64,000 bases of DNA from Acidovorax sp. SRB_14 (lineage in GTDB: Bacteria; Pseudomonadota; Gammaproteobacteria; Burkholderiales; Burkholderiaceae_C). Below the pieces are notes generated by a model that saw only the letters and a list, made by a program, of their open reading frames with translations, did no database searches and had not been told where the DNA came from. Position numbers and translations under genes: made by a program. Positions 8,545 through 16,988 of the stretch are shown here, in pieces. The stretch is from positions 62,001 through 126,000 of the forward strand of contig NZ_MWOK01000006.1 in the NCBI RefSeq assembly GCF_012932145.1, given 5' to 3'. How positions within the stretch are numbered: the first letter of the stretch is position 1; each line of letters opens with the position of its first letter.

Positions 8545-9480
8545 TCAGGCGTACTCGGCCAGCGTCTTTTTCATTTTCTTCATGGCGGCGGACTCGATCT
8601 GGCGGATGCGCTCGGCGCTCACGCCATAGACCGCGGCGAGTTCGTGCAGCGTCATACCGCCCGAGCCGTCGTCGTTGACCTTGAGCCAACGCTCCTCGAC
8701 GATGCGCCGGCTGCGTTCGTCCAAGCCCGACAGTGCCGTGGCAATGCCTTCGGTCGAGAGCACGTCGCGCTGGCGCGATTCGATCATGGCCGTGGGCTCG
8801 TGGGCGGCATCGGCCAGGTAGGCGATCGGGCCAAAGGCCTGCTCGCCATCGTCGGACGGGGCCGGGTCGAGCAGCACATCGCCGCCCGACATGCGGGTTT
8901 CCATCTCCATCACCTCTTCGCGCTTGACGTTGAGCCGGTCGGCCACGAGGTCGATCTCGTTCTCGGACAGCGTGTTGCGGTGCGTGTCGGCGTCGAGTGC
9001 GCCGGCCTTGAAGCCCTGCTTCATGGAGCGCAGATTGAAGAACAGCTTGCGCTGCGCCTTGGTGGTGGCCACCTTCACCATGCGCCAGTTCTTCAGGATG
9101 TATTCGTGGATTTCGGCCTTGATCCAGTGCATCGCATAGCTCACCAGGCGCACACCCTGGTCGGGGTCGAAGCGCTTGACGGCTTTCATCAGACCCACGT
9201 TGCCTTCCTGGATCAGGTCGCCGTGCGGCAGGCCGTAGCCCAGGTACTGGCGCGAAATGGACACCACCAGGCGCAGGTGCGACATCACCAGCCGGCCAGC
9301 GGCATCGAGGTCGTTGTGGGTGCGCAGCGCGCGCGCTGCAGCCTGCTCTTCTTCGAGCGTCAGCAGCGGAATGCGGTTGGCTGCAGAAATGTATGCATCA
9401 AGATTGCCCAGCGGCGGCACCAAAGCCCAAGGATTGGCAGGGGCCAAGGCAGTGGCAGCGGATCCAGTGGGAGTCACCAT
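8545..9480 (-). CDS. rpoH: RNA polymerase heat-shock sigma factor (sigma-32, RpoH)
   Basis: 311 aa sigma-70-family factor for heat-shock promoters. Region 2 shows LVMSHLRLVVSISRQY, GDLIQEGNVGLMKAVKRFDP and the aromatic -10 recognition part YAMHWIKAEIHEYILKNWR. The RpoH-specific box QRKLFFNLR follows at about residues 143-151. Region 4 has the helix-turn-helix LHELAAVYGVSAERIRQIE. The upstream region contains a CIRCE element at 9513-9539, so HrcA repression is predicted. Confidence 0.96.
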   Translation of the reverse strand: MVTPTGSAATALAPANPWALVPPLGNLDAYISAANRIPLLTLEEEQAAARALRTHNDLDAAGRLVMSHLRLVVSISRQYLGYGLPHGDLIQEGNVGLMKAVKRFDPDQGVRLVSYAMHWIKAEIHEYILKNWRMVKVATTKAQRKLFFNLRSMKQGFKAGALDADTHRNTLSENEIDLVADRLNVKREEVMEMETRMSGGDVLLDPAPSDDGEQAFGPIAYLADAAHEPTAMIESRQRDVLSTEGIATALSGLDERSRRIVEERWLKVNDDGSGGMTLHELAAVYGVSAERIRQIESAAMKKMKKTLAEYA

Positions 9481-9512
9481 TCAGGGGTCCTTTACGTTAT
9501 CGATGGTTCATG

Positions 9513-9539
9513 TTAGCACTCTGTTAGAGAGACTGCTAA
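9513..9539 (+). promoter_or_regulatory. CIRCE element (HrcA operator) upstream of rpoH
   Basis: TTAGCACTC, nine bases, GACTGCTAA: the canonical CIRCE inverted repeat TTAGCACTC-N9-GAGTGCTAA with one mismatch in one arm and exact 9-9-9 geometry. It sits 33-59 bp upstream of the rpoH start codon. A -10-like TAACAT is present on the minus strand over one arm, so bound HrcA would overlap the promoter. No hrcA gene is in the window. Confidence 0.85.
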
Positions 9540-9955
9540 AGGCAGAGTTCCTGTCCGCTTGTCAGAAAAATCCTGCCTCCAACCCAGGGTGCGGAAGGGG
9601 AGGGTTGTGCACTGGGCAAGGTCACCGACCAGATCATCCAACGCCGATAAAGACCCCACCCTGCAGCATTGTGGAACCGGGCATCAGAAGCGTACCAAAA
9701 ACGTTGGATTGAGCAGTAGCATTTTGGTTGCATGGATAATGCCTGCAGACCGATGTTTCAACCCGAGCAAGGATATTGGCGTATTTTCCCAATATTTCTT
9801 CTTGGTTCAGGAAATTACTTTTTGTATCGTGGCATCGGCCAAGGCCTACACAAAAGTAGGAGCGCGCTGGCATAAACCATGGATTGATTATAAAACAATG
9901 CCGGCGCAGCAAGAATTTCCCTGCTGTGCATTGTTTTTCATTCAGGAGAATGTTT
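9540..9955. other. Intergenic region, AT-rich, between rpoH and a KGG-tail protein
   Basis: About 415 bp and clearly lower in GC than its surroundings, especially 9700-9950. No convincing gene: the open frames here lack family features or good starts. It should contain the rpoH promoter on one side and the promoter of the 9956 gene on the other; a TATAAA-like hexamer near 9890 is the only candidate -10 seen. No -24/-12 sigma-54 element was found. Confidence 0.5.
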
Positions 9956-10219
9956 ATGTCAACCAATAACCCCCAGGGCCATAATCAGCACACCGCCAGC
10001 GGCGGTCAGCATGGTGGCAAGGGCCAAGGCAGCCACAGCTCCGACAAATCCTCTGCCAAGCCTGGGACGTCCGACATGTCGGGCAAGTCCGGGACAGGCA
10101 AATCCAGTTCAGGGGGCAGTGGCGGAAGCGCGGCGGCAGGCTCGGCTGGCAAGACACAAGGCGGCAGCCACGAACAGCATGTGGAAGCGGGACGCCAGAG
10201 CCACAAAAACGACCGTTGA
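9956..10219 (+). CDS. Small Gly/Ser/Lys-rich hydrophilic protein with KGG-like tail
   Basis: 87 aa, without hydrophobic segments, dominated by G, S, K, H, Q and N; probably intrinsically disordered. The last residues, EQHVEAGRQSHKNDR, nearly match the C-terminus of the KGG stress protein at 48462 (EQHAAAGRQSHKNDR). The ATG at 9956 is favoured over the one at 9950 because the CAGGAG site (9943-9948) has normal spacing to it. Function unknown; a desiccation or general stress role is inferred from composition and the shared tail. Confidence 0.7.
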   Translation: MSTNNPQGHNQHTASGGQHGGKGQGSHSSDKSSAKPGTSDMSGKSGTGKSSSGGSGGSAAAGSAGKTQGGSHEQHVEAGRQSHKNDR

Positions 10220-10550
10220 GGCCAAGCGCCCCCAACCACTGTGATGGAAGGGTGCCCCAGCGGGGGCACCTCGCTGCGTTGCCCGCGCTGGCCCATGGCT
10301 TGCAACACCGCGGCCGGTGCCTTTGCACTTTTCCTTAATGCAGGACTCCAGTTTTTATGGGGGCGAGTGCCACCCGCCATGGAAGCAGTTCTGCGGTGTG
10401 GGGAATTTCAGGGTTCAGCGCGTATATTCCCGCGCATGCGGCATGCGTTCCATTTGCGGGCGGGAAAAGAGATATTGTTTCAAGGCATTTTGCCTTTTGG
10501 CGCTAAGCCCGGCAGCGGTGCGTGCTATCAAAATAAAAGCCACCCGGCGC
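10220..10550. other. Intergenic region with hairpin and a possible degenerate repeat copy
   Basis: 331 bp between the small stress gene and the convergent phr gene. A GGTGCCCC/GGGGCACC hairpin at 10251-10270 lacks a T-run but may end the upstream transcript. Around 10494-10538 the minus strand reads ATAGCACGCACCGCTG... with a TTTT flank, a weak match to the dispersed ~50 bp repeat. No gene recognised. Confidence 0.45.
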
Positions 10551-12026
10551 TTAATGTTGGGAGGTTCCGGCTGTAGCCATCCGGGCCTCGGCCGCTGCAA
10601 AGCCAAAGCGCATCAGCGTGCGCTGGCGCGCCCAGGCGTGGTCCACGATGGGTTTCGGGTAGTCGTGCCCCAGGCGCACACCCGCTTGCGCCAGCACGGC
10701 GGCGCTGGCGCTGGCAGGCGCATGGATGAACTGGTCGGGCAGGCGCGCCAGTTCGGGCAGATAGCGGCGGATGAAACGGCCCTCGGGGTCGAATTTTTGC
10801 GACTGCGTGGTCGGGTTGAAGATCCGAAACCAGGGCTGGGCGTCGCAGCCCGTGGAAGCCGCCCACTGCCAGCCGCCGTTGTTGGCGGCCAGGTCGTAGT
10901 CGTTCAGGTGCTGCGCAAAATGGCGCTCGCCCAGGCGCCAGTCGATGCCCAGGTCCTTGGTCAGGAACGACGCCACCACCATGCGCAGGCGGTTGTGCAT
11001 GTAGCCGGTCTGGTGCAGCTGGCGCAGGGCGGCGTCGACGAGCGGGTAGCCGGTGACCGCCCCGCACCAGGCAGCGAACAGTTCGGGGGCGTCGTCCCAG
11101 GCAATGTGATCGTAGGTCGGCTTGAAAGCCCGCTCCACCACCTGCGGGTGGTGCCACAGAATCATCTGATAGAAGTCGCGCCACACCAGTTCGGACAGCC
11201 AGGTGGCGGCGCCGTCGCCGCCGTGCTGCTGTGCCAAGGCCGCCAGCTCACGCACCGACACGGTGCCAAAGCGCAGGTGCACCGACAGGTAGGACACGCC
11301 CTTGCGCGCCGGGTAGTCGCGCGCTGCGCGGTAGCTGTCGATGCGTGCCGCAAAGTCGGCCAGCAGCTGGCGGCCGCCGCGCGTGCCCGGGGGCAGCGGC
11401 AGGCTGGCGAGGTTGCTGGGCGCAAAGCCGAGCGCGGCCAGCGGCGGCAGGGCTTCGCCCGCCGGTTTCGCGGCCAGGCGCGCCGCGTGCCTTTCGATCG
11501 GGTAGGGCCGCAGCTGCGAGCCGTCCAGCTGTTTGAGCCAGGCCTTGCGGTAGGGCGTGAACACGCCAAACGGCGTGCCGGCCTGGGTCAGCACCTCGTT
11601 CTGCTCGAACACCACCTGGTCTTTGCAGTCGGCCCAGGCAATGCCGTGCGCGGCCAGCTGCTGCGCCACGGCACGGTCGCGCGCGATCGCGGCGGGCTCG
11701 TAGTCGCGGTTGGCCCACACCCGGTCCACGCCCAGCGCCACCGCCAGCTGCACGATGCAGTCGGTGGCCGGCCCGTGGCGCAACCGCAGGCCGCTGCCCT
11801 GGCCGCCCGCCGCGCGCGACAGGGCGTCGAGCGCGCCGTCGAGTTCCTGCAGGCTGGCGTGGATGAAGTCGACGCGCCGGTCGCAGCGTGAGGGCAGGGC
11901 GTCCAGGATGTCGGTGTCGAAAACAAAAGCGCAGTGCACGCGTTCGGCGCTGCGCAGCGCGTGGTGCAGCGCGGCATGGTCGTGGCAGCGCAGGTCGCGG
12001 CGGAACCAGACGAGTGCGGTGGACAT
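10551..12026 (-). CDS. phr: Deoxyribodipyrimidine (CPD) photolyase
   Basis: 491 aa flavoprotein that splits cyclobutane pyrimidine dimers with blue light. The N-terminal antenna domain starts LVWFRRDLRCHDHAALHHAL. The FAD-binding helical domain has WRDFYQMILWHHP, TGYPLVDAALRQLHQTGYMHNRLRM and DYDLAANNGGWQWAASTGCD, the hallmark of class I photolyases. The start at 12026 is chosen over a longer frame because the family begins with this strand. It is the last gene of the ten-gene operon read from 19.7 kb, 38 bp after the NTF2-like gene, consistent with a light-stress role. Confidence 0.95.
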   Translation of the reverse strand: MSTALVWFRRDLRCHDHAALHHALRSAERVHCAFVFDTDILDALPSRCDRRVDFIHASLQELDGALDALSRAAGGQGSGLRLRHGPATDCIVQLAVALGVDRVWANRDYEPAAIARDRAVAQQLAAHGIAWADCKDQVVFEQNEVLTQAGTPFGVFTPYRKAWLKQLDGSQLRPYPIERHAARLAAKPAGEALPPLAALGFAPSNLASLPLPPGTRGGRQLLADFAARIDSYRAARDYPARKGVSYLSVHLRFGTVSVRELAALAQQHGGDGAATWLSELVWRDFYQMILWHHPQVVERAFKPTYDHIAWDDAPELFAAWCGAVTGYPLVDAALRQLHQTGYMHNRLRMVVASFLTKDLGIDWRLGERHFAQHLNDYDLAANNGGWQWAASTGCDAQPWFRIFNPTTQSQKFDPEGRFIRRYLPELARLPDQFIHAPASASAAVLAQAGVRLGHDYPKPIVDHAWARQRTLMRFGFAAAEARMATAGTSQH

Positions 12027-12064
12027 GGCGGGTGAGCGGGCGATTGGGTGAATGGGGTGGTCGA

Positions 12065-12532
12065 TCAGCTGCTGGCCCGTTTCCTCAGCCAGCGCATCAG
12101 GCCGCCGAGCACAGGGATTTTTTCGTACAGCTCCTCGGCCGCATCCCAGTAGTCGCGGTGCACCGCGATGCGGCCGTGGGCGTCGAGCACCAAGTGCGAG
12201 CAGCCGCGCACGGTCTGCGCGGTCGCCGGCTGGATGCCTTTGAAGCGAAAGCAGAAGTTCCAGGTCAGAAAGCACTCGCGGCCCTGCAGCACGCGGCCGG
12301 TGACGACAAAACGGGGCCCGTGCAGCGTCTCGAACATGTGTGCATAGATGCGCATGATTGCCGCGAGGCCTTGCACTTCATTGAACGGGTCCTTGAAGCG
12401 GGCGTCGGCGGCATAGACGCGGTCCAGCGCCCCGATGGTGTCGGGTGTGAGCGTTTCAAAGAACGCTGCGATGGCGGCCACGGAGGCCGCCGCGTCGGCG
12501 GCATCGGCGCTGGTGGTCGGGGTGGAGGGCAT
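12065..12532 (-). CDS. NTF2-like/SnoaL-type protein
   Basis: 155 aa, one alpha+beta cone-fold domain. Visible blocks are FFETLTPDTIGALDRVYAADARFKDPFNEVQG and RFVVTGRVLQGRECFLTWNFCFRF, ending in a strand that includes HRDYWDAAEELYEKIPVLGGLMRWLRKR, typical of the small NTF2-like proteins found beside photolyase and SDR genes. It begins 2 bp after the SDR gene ends. Catalytic activity is unknown; in other bacteria it accompanies the same light-stress cluster. Confidence 0.8.
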   Translation of the reverse strand: MPSTPTTSADAADAAASVAAIAAFFETLTPDTIGALDRVYAADARFKDPFNEVQGLAAIMRIYAHMFETLHGPRFVVTGRVLQGRECFLTWNFCFRFKGIQPATAQTVRGCSHLVLDAHGRIAVHRDYWDAAEELYEKIPVLGGLMRWLRKRASS

Positions 12533-12534
12533 GG

Positions 12535-13317
12535 TCACAGTCCGGTCAGCCGGCGCACGGCCGGGAAGTAGAGCCCATACGGCAGCAGGCGCAGCAGCTT
12601 CATCACGCGCGTGAAGCGCTTGGGGAAATGGATCTCGAACGCGCCGCGCTCCCAGCCGCGCACCATCGCGGCGGCGGCATCCTCGGGCGAGATCAGCGCC
12701 GGCATGGCGAAGTCGTTGGTCGCCGTGAGCGGTGTCGCGACGAAGCCGGGGTTGACCACGCTCACGCCGATGCCGAGGTCGTGCAGGTCCAGGTACAGCG
12801 CTTCCGCCAGGTGGATCAGCGCGGCCTTGGTCGGGCCGTAGGCCAGGCTTTGCGGCAGCGCGCGAAAGCCGGCCACGCTGGCCACCAGGCTGAGGTGGCC
12901 CGGGCGCCCGCCCGCTGCCGCCTGCACCATGGCGGGCAGCACGGCGCCCAGCACCTGCAGGGCGCCCGTGACGTTGACCTGCTGGTGGCGCAGCATCGCA
13001 TCGAGGTCGAAGGCGGTGGCGCGCATCGGCTGGTAGGTGCCGGCGCAGTAGCAGACGAGGTCGAGCGGGCCGCGTGCCAGCAGGTCGGCCGCTGCGGTCT
13101 GCACGGCAGCGCGCTCGGTGCTGTCGAGCACCAGCGCCTGGCTGCCGCTGTGCTGCGCCGTGAATGCATCGAGCGCGGCGGCGCTGCGCGCCGACACCAC
13201 CACCTGCGCGCCGCGCGCATGCAGCGCCGAGGCGGTGGCGCGGCCGATGCCGCTCGAGGCGCCCACCAGCCAGACGCGGCGGCCCTGCCAGTCGGGGATG
13301 CGCGGGTTGAGCGCCAT
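12535..13317 (-). CDS. Short-chain dehydrogenase/reductase of the photo-oxidative cluster
   Basis: 260 aa classical SDR. The cofactor motif is GASSGIGRA (about residues 19-27), the NAG-type motif is replaced by CYCAGTY, the catalytic Ser lies in LVASVAGF, and Tyr/Lys lie in YGPTKAAL. The C-terminus (KLLRLLPYGLYFPAVRRLTGL) is hydrophobic. Substrate unknown; membrane lipid-derived carbonyls are plausible given the cfa-like neighbour. It starts 2 bp after the DUF3833 gene. Confidence 0.88.
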   Translation of the reverse strand: MALNPRIPDWQGRRVWLVGASSGIGRATASALHARGAQVVVSARSAAALDAFTAQHSGSQALVLDSTERAAVQTAAADLLARGPLDLVCYCAGTYQPMRATAFDLDAMLRHQQVNVTGALQVLGAVLPAMVQAAAGGRPGHLSLVASVAGFRALPQSLAYGPTKAALIHLAEALYLDLHDLGIGVSVVNPGFVATPLTATNDFAMPALISPEDAAAAMVRGWERGAFEIHFPKRFTRVMKLLRLLPYGLYFPAVRRLTGL

Positions 13318-13319
13318 GC

Positions 13320-13868
13320 TCAGGGCTTGGTGAACGCCAGCGTGACCTCGCCCAGGCGCACGCCAAACTTGCGCATGGTGGCGCGGTTGAGCATCACGCG
13401 CTCGTCGACCAGCACCATCCAGTCGTCCATCTGCACCTCGTAGACCTTGTCGCCCACCGGCTGGCGCAGGGTGTAGTTCCAGTGGAAGGCGTTGCCGGCG
13501 GTGTACCCCACGGCTTCGCCGACCACATCGTCGGCCGTGCCGGTCACGCGCCCGCCCGCGTGCTGCGTCAGGCGCCAGACGCGCTGGCCGGTGCTGCCGT
13601 CGGAGTAGATGAAGGACTCGTCGAGCACGCCCTGGTTGCCGGTCCACTGGCCGTTGATCGTCACCGTGAAGCGCTTGGCGACCTTGCCAAAGCGGTCCTG
13701 GAACATGCCGTGCGCCAGCACGCGGCCGTTGAAGTAGCGCGCCAGGTCGAGCGCCGGTTTTTCGCCCGCGTAGTCCGAGGCCTGGGGCGCGGCGCAGCCC
13801 GACAGGGCGGCGACGGAGACGCCGGCAGCCACAGCGGCCGCGAGCAGAAGAAAGCGTTTTCGGGCCAT
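13320..13868 (-). CDS. DUF3833 lipoprotein
   Basis: 182 aa with a lipoprotein signal (lipobox LSGC, Cys at about residue 25). The mature part resembles DUF3833: DLARYFNGRVLAHGMFQDRFGKVAKRFTV, then WRLTQHAGGRVTGTADDVVGEAVG and WMVLVDERVMLNRATMRKFGVRLGEVTL. It is a predicted lipid-binding beta-barrel-like envelope protein. It lies in the middle of the operon, 8 bp after the MFS gene and 2 bp before the SDR gene. Molecular role unknown. Confidence 0.88.
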   Translation of the reverse strand: MARKRFLLLAAAVAAGVSVAALSGCAAPQASDYAGEKPALDLARYFNGRVLAHGMFQDRFGKVAKRFTVTINGQWTGNQGVLDESFIYSDGSTGQRVWRLTQHAGGRVTGTADDVVGEAVGYTAGNAFHWNYTLRQPVGDKVYEVQMDDWMVLVDERVMLNRATMRKFGVRLGEVTLAFTKP

Positions 13869-13876
13869 GGGACACC

Positions 13877-15166
13877 TCACACCAAAAGTGGCGCACGCGG
13901 GCTGCGGCGCACAAAAAAGAAGGCCAGCGCCGCCGCTGCCAGCAGCTTGAGCGCGCAGGGCAGCACGGCGTAGGCCAGGCCCAGCGTGCGCAGCGCCTCG
14001 GGGTCGCGCGTCCCGGGGCTGTAGCCGAGGGCGCCCAGCAGCGGCAGGGCCAGGCCCGCGGCCAGCGCCAGGTTGAGCTTGGTGGCGAAGTTCCACCAGC
14101 CGAAATAGGCGCCCTCGTGGCGGCCGCTGTCGCCGTGGGCCGCGATCACCCCTGCCAGCAGCGCGCTGGGCAGGGCCAGGTCGGCGCCCAGCGCCGCGCC
14201 CGAGAGCGCGCACACGGCCACGAAGGCGGCGCTGTCGCCCGCGCCGAGCCCGGCCACGCTGGCGAACACGGTCACCGACAGCAGCATGCCCGCCAGCCAG
14301 GTGCGTGCAAGGCCCCAGTGCGCCACGGCGCGCAGCCACAGCGGCATCGCCAGCGCCGCGCAGACGAAGTAGCTGCCGAGAAACAGCGGCTCCAGGGTCG
14401 GCGGGGCGCGCAGCCGGTCCCGCACAAAGAACAGCACCAGCGTGGCCGGCACGGCGCTGGCGATGCCGCTGAGCATGAACACCGCCAGCAGGCGGCGGAA
14501 CGGCGCGCAGCGCCAGGGGTGCCACGGGCTGGCGGCTGCCGCGCCCGGGTGTGGGGCGTGGGGTGCGGCTGCCGGCGGGCGCGGCGCGCGCGTCCAGGCC
14601 AGCCAGCCCAGCGCCAGCGCGGCGGCAAACACGCCCAGCATGGCGGGCAGCCCGAACAGCCCCGGCAGCACCGAGGCCAGCACCACGCCGGCCAGGCCGC
14701 AGCCTTCGCGCCACGCGACGATGTGCCCGCGCTGCAGGTCGTCGCCGCCCAGACGCGCGCCCCAGGCCTGGTGGGCAATGCTCAGCTGGCTGAACGCGGT
14801 ATACGTAACCAGCAGGCAGCCCAGCGCCCAGACCACCAGTGCCTGCGGCCCGGTGCGCGCCGGATAAAACAGCCCCGTCAAGCCCAACGCCAGCACCAGC
14901 GCCGCCACCGCGCCCACTGCCCACACGGCGCGCAGCGAGCGCGCAAACAGCCGGTCGCTCCAACGGCCCAGCAGCGGGTCGATCGCGGCATCGAACAGTC
15001 GCGCGCCCAGCAGCAGCGCGCCCAGCGTGGCCAGCGGCATGCCGAAGGCGCTGGCGTAGTGGTGCGGCAGCAGCACATACAGCGGCAGCGCCACGAACGC
15101 CAGCGGCAGGCCGAGGAGGCCATACGTCAGGCCCTGGCGGGCGGACAGCGTGGCGGCCGACGTCAT
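13877..15166 (-). CDS. MFS/GPH-type carrier
   Basis: 429 aa with about 12 hydrophobic helices. The DAAIDPLLGRWSDRL block after helix 2 is the MelB/GPH-like variant of the MFS loop motif, and FFGWWNFATKLNLALAAGLALPLLGALGY lies in the C-terminal half. Homologues sit in the FAD-oxidoreductase/cfa/photolyase cluster of many Proteobacteria, where the substrate is not known. Its ATG overlaps the stop of the chalcone-isomerase-like gene (ATGA). Confidence 0.85.
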   Translation of the reverse strand: MTSAATLSARQGLTYGLLGLPLAFVALPLYVLLPHHYASAFGMPLATLGALLLGARLFDAAIDPLLGRWSDRLFARSLRAVWAVGAVAALVLALGLTGLFYPARTGPQALVVWALGCLLVTYTAFSQLSIAHQAWGARLGGDDLQRGHIVAWREGCGLAGVVLASVLPGLFGLPAMLGVFAAALALGWLAWTRAPRPPAAAPHAPHPGAAAASPWHPWRCAPFRRLLAVFMLSGIASAVPATLVLFFVRDRLRAPPTLEPLFLGSYFVCAALAMPLWLRAVAHWGLARTWLAGMLLSVTVFASVAGLGAGDSAAFVAVCALSGAALGADLALPSALLAGVIAAHGDSGRHEGAYFGWWNFATKLNLALAAGLALPLLGALGYSPGTRDPEALRTLGLAYAVLPCALKLLAAAALAFFFVRRSPRAPLLV

Positions 15167-15711
15167 GGCGGGGCCTCGGTGCCCAGCAGCTCGGCGCGCA
15201 GACCCGGCTCGGAGGTCTGGGGCGCAAGCCAGATGCCGAAGAACAGGCGTGCGAACTCGGGATCGGCGACCGTGCCCACGGTACGCCCGCGCATCCGGAA
15301 CGTCGCGCCGCGCCCCGGCTGGTACAGGCCGGTGATGCGGTCGCCGGGCTGCACGTCGGGCAGCGCGGCCTGCAGCGCCTGCTGCCAGCGCGTGGCCTGC
15401 GCGGCGCTGAAGGGCCCGGCGCGGCGCATCTCGGCGATCGAGCGCTCGGCAATGGCCGCGGCGCTGAAGCTGCGCGCGTAGCTCAACTCCAGCGCGAGCG
15501 GCAGCGCGGCGTAGTCGGCGGGGGCGAAGCCCGGACTGACCCAGAGGCGGGCGCGGTAGATCTCCAGCCCCCACACGCGCAGCGTGCCCTCGCCGGCGCG
15601 CTGCAGTCCGGCCAGCGGCGCCGCGGTGTCGGCACCCTGGGCCTGCGCCGTTTCTGCATGAAAAACGGCTGTAGCCCATACCAGTAAAGCGCAAGCAGCT
15701 CTGTTTTTCAT
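15163..15711 (-). CDS. Exported chalcone-isomerase-like protein
   Basis: 182 aa with a signal peptide (about residues 1-25, ending AETAQA). The mature part matches the bacterial chalcone_isomerase-like fold: GLEIYRARLWVSPGF, YAALPLALELSYARSFSAAAIAERSIAEMRR and an RG-rich strand near LYQPGRGATF. Bacterial members generally lack flavonoid substrates; lipid or fatty-acid binding is more likely. Residues 2-18 of the signal peptide are encoded by copy D of the dispersed repeat. 20 bp separates it from the cfa-like gene. Confidence 0.82.
   Translation of the reverse strand: MKNRAACALLVWATAVFHAETAQAQGADTAAPLAGLQRAGEGTLRVWGLEIYRARLWVSPGFAPADYAALPLALELSYARSFSAAAIAERSIAEMRRAGPFSAAQATRWQQALQAALPDVQPGDRITGLYQPGRGATFRMRGRTVGTVADPEFARLFFGIWLAPQTSEPGLRAELLGTEAPP
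15660..15710 (-). repeat. Dispersed ~50 bp repeat, copy D (inside a signal peptide)
   Basis: On the minus strand: AAAAACAGAGCTGCTTGCGC, then TTTACTGG...GGGCTACAGCCG and TTTTT. It matches copies A and B in order and phase and encodes K-N-R-A-A-C-A-L of the exported chalcone-isomerase-like protein, the same reading phase as in copies A and B. Confidence 0.75.
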
Positions 15712-15731
15712 AGTAATGGCCCGGCCGTGCC

Positions 15732-16979
15732 TCAGTCGCGCACCAGCGTGTACTGCACGACGTCGATGTTGTGCATGGCAAAGGCGGCCTCGCTGTAGGC
15801 CAGGTAGAACTCCCACAGGTGCAGGAAGCGCTCGTCAAAGCCCTGCTGCAGGATGAGCGCGCGCTGCGCGACGAAGCGCTCGCGCCAGCGCCGCAGGGTC
15901 TCGGCGTAGTCGGGGCCGAAGGCGAATTCCTGCTGCACGCGCAGGCCCGCGGCCTCGGCCGCGCGCCGGAATTCGCTCGGGCAGGGCAGGCAGCCGCCGG
16001 GGAAGATGTACTGCTGGATGAAATCGGTCGAGCCGATGTAGCGCCGGAACAGCGCGTCGTCGATCACGATGCTCTGGATGCAGGCCTTGCCGCCCGGCTT
16101 GAGCAGGCGGTGCACGGCCTGGAAGTAGGTCGGCCAGTATTCGCGCCCGACGGCTTCGACCATTTCAATCGAACAGACCGCGTCGTAGGGCCCGTCGCCG
16201 ATGTCGCGGTAGTCCTGCAGGCGCAGGTCGGCGCGCCCGGACATGCCCAGCGTCTCCAGGCGCTGCCGGGCAAACGTGAGCTGTTCGGTCGACAGCGTCA
16301 CGCCCGTGAGCGTGGCGCCGAACTCGGTCGCTGCCATCTCGGCCAGCGCGCCCCAGCCGCAGCCGATCTCGAGCACGCGGTCGCCCGGCCGCACGCCGGT
16401 CTGGCGCAGCGCGCGGCGCACCTTGGCGCGCTGGGCACTGGGCAGGTCGGTGCCGGCGCCGCCCAGCCCGCCTTCAAACCAAGCGGACGAATAGTTCATG
16501 GTCTCGTCCAGCCACAGCGCATAGAAGGCGTTGCCCAGGTCGTAGTGGGCGTGGATGTTTTTCTGGCTGTTGGCGCGCGTGTTGCGGTGCAGCAGGTGCT
16601 TGAGGCGAAACAGCAGCCGCCCGGCCCAGCTGCCGTAGACCATGCCCTCGATCTGCTGGCGGTTGGCGATGAACAGCTTGAGCAGTTCGGTCAGGTGCGG
16701 CGTGGTCCAGTCGCCGGCGATGTAGCTCTCGGCAAAGCCGATGTCGCCCGACTTGAGCGCGGCGCTGAACACGTTCCAGTTCTTCAGCGCGATGGCGGCC
16801 ACGGGGCTGCCGTGGCCGTAGTGGCGCAGCGTGCCGTCGGGCAATTGCAGCGTGAGCGTGCCGTGCTGCAGGCGCTGCAGCAGCTGCAGTGCGGTGCGCG
16901 CGGCGGCCGGGACGCCGGGCGGCAGGGCCGCGGCGCTGGAGGGGGAGGCGGTGGTGCTGTTCATGGCTTTTGGGGGCAT
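15732..16979 (-). CDS. Cyclopropane-fatty-acyl-phospholipid synthase family methyltransferase
   Basis: 415 aa SAM-dependent enzyme acting on double bonds of phospholipid acyl chains. The SAM motif is VLEIGCGWGALAEMAA (about residues 199-214), with DYRDIGDGPYDAVCSIEMVEAVG and YIFPGGCLPCPSE as CFAS blocks. In the photo-oxidative clusters of Rhodobacter and relatives, CfaS-like enzymes with a partner FAD oxidoreductase make methylated or furan fatty acids; that role is a possibility here, not shown. MNSTT at 16964 is an alternative start. 9 bp after the DUF1365 gene. Confidence 0.9.
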   Translation of the reverse strand: MPPKAMNSTTASPSSAAALPPGVPAAARTALQLLQRLQHGTLTLQLPDGTLRHYGHGSPVAAIALKNWNVFSAALKSGDIGFAESYIAGDWTTPHLTELLKLFIANRQQIEGMVYGSWAGRLLFRLKHLLHRNTRANSQKNIHAHYDLGNAFYALWLDETMNYSSAWFEGGLGGAGTDLPSAQRAKVRRALRQTGVRPGDRVLEIGCGWGALAEMAATEFGATLTGVTLSTEQLTFARQRLETLGMSGRADLRLQDYRDIGDGPYDAVCSIEMVEAVGREYWPTYFQAVHRLLKPGGKACIQSIVIDDALFRRYIGSTDFIQQYIFPGGCLPCPSEFRRAAEAAGLRVQQEFAFGPDYAETLRRWRERFVAQRALILQQGFDERFLHLWEFYLAYSEAAFAMHNIDVVQYTLVRD

Positions 16980-16988
16980 AAGAAGGGG

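Noticed and set aside
9800-9900. TGGCAT elements (CTGGCATAAACC, GTGGCATCGG) before the 9956 gene as sigma-54 -24 boxes
   Set aside because: No TTGC at the required distance; the gene shares the KGG tail but not the promoter type.
9634-9966. 110-codon open frame on the minus strand in the rpoH intergenic region
   Set aside because: No recognisable family, poor start context, and it overlaps the upstream region of the 9956 gene; AT-rich intergenic DNA explains it.
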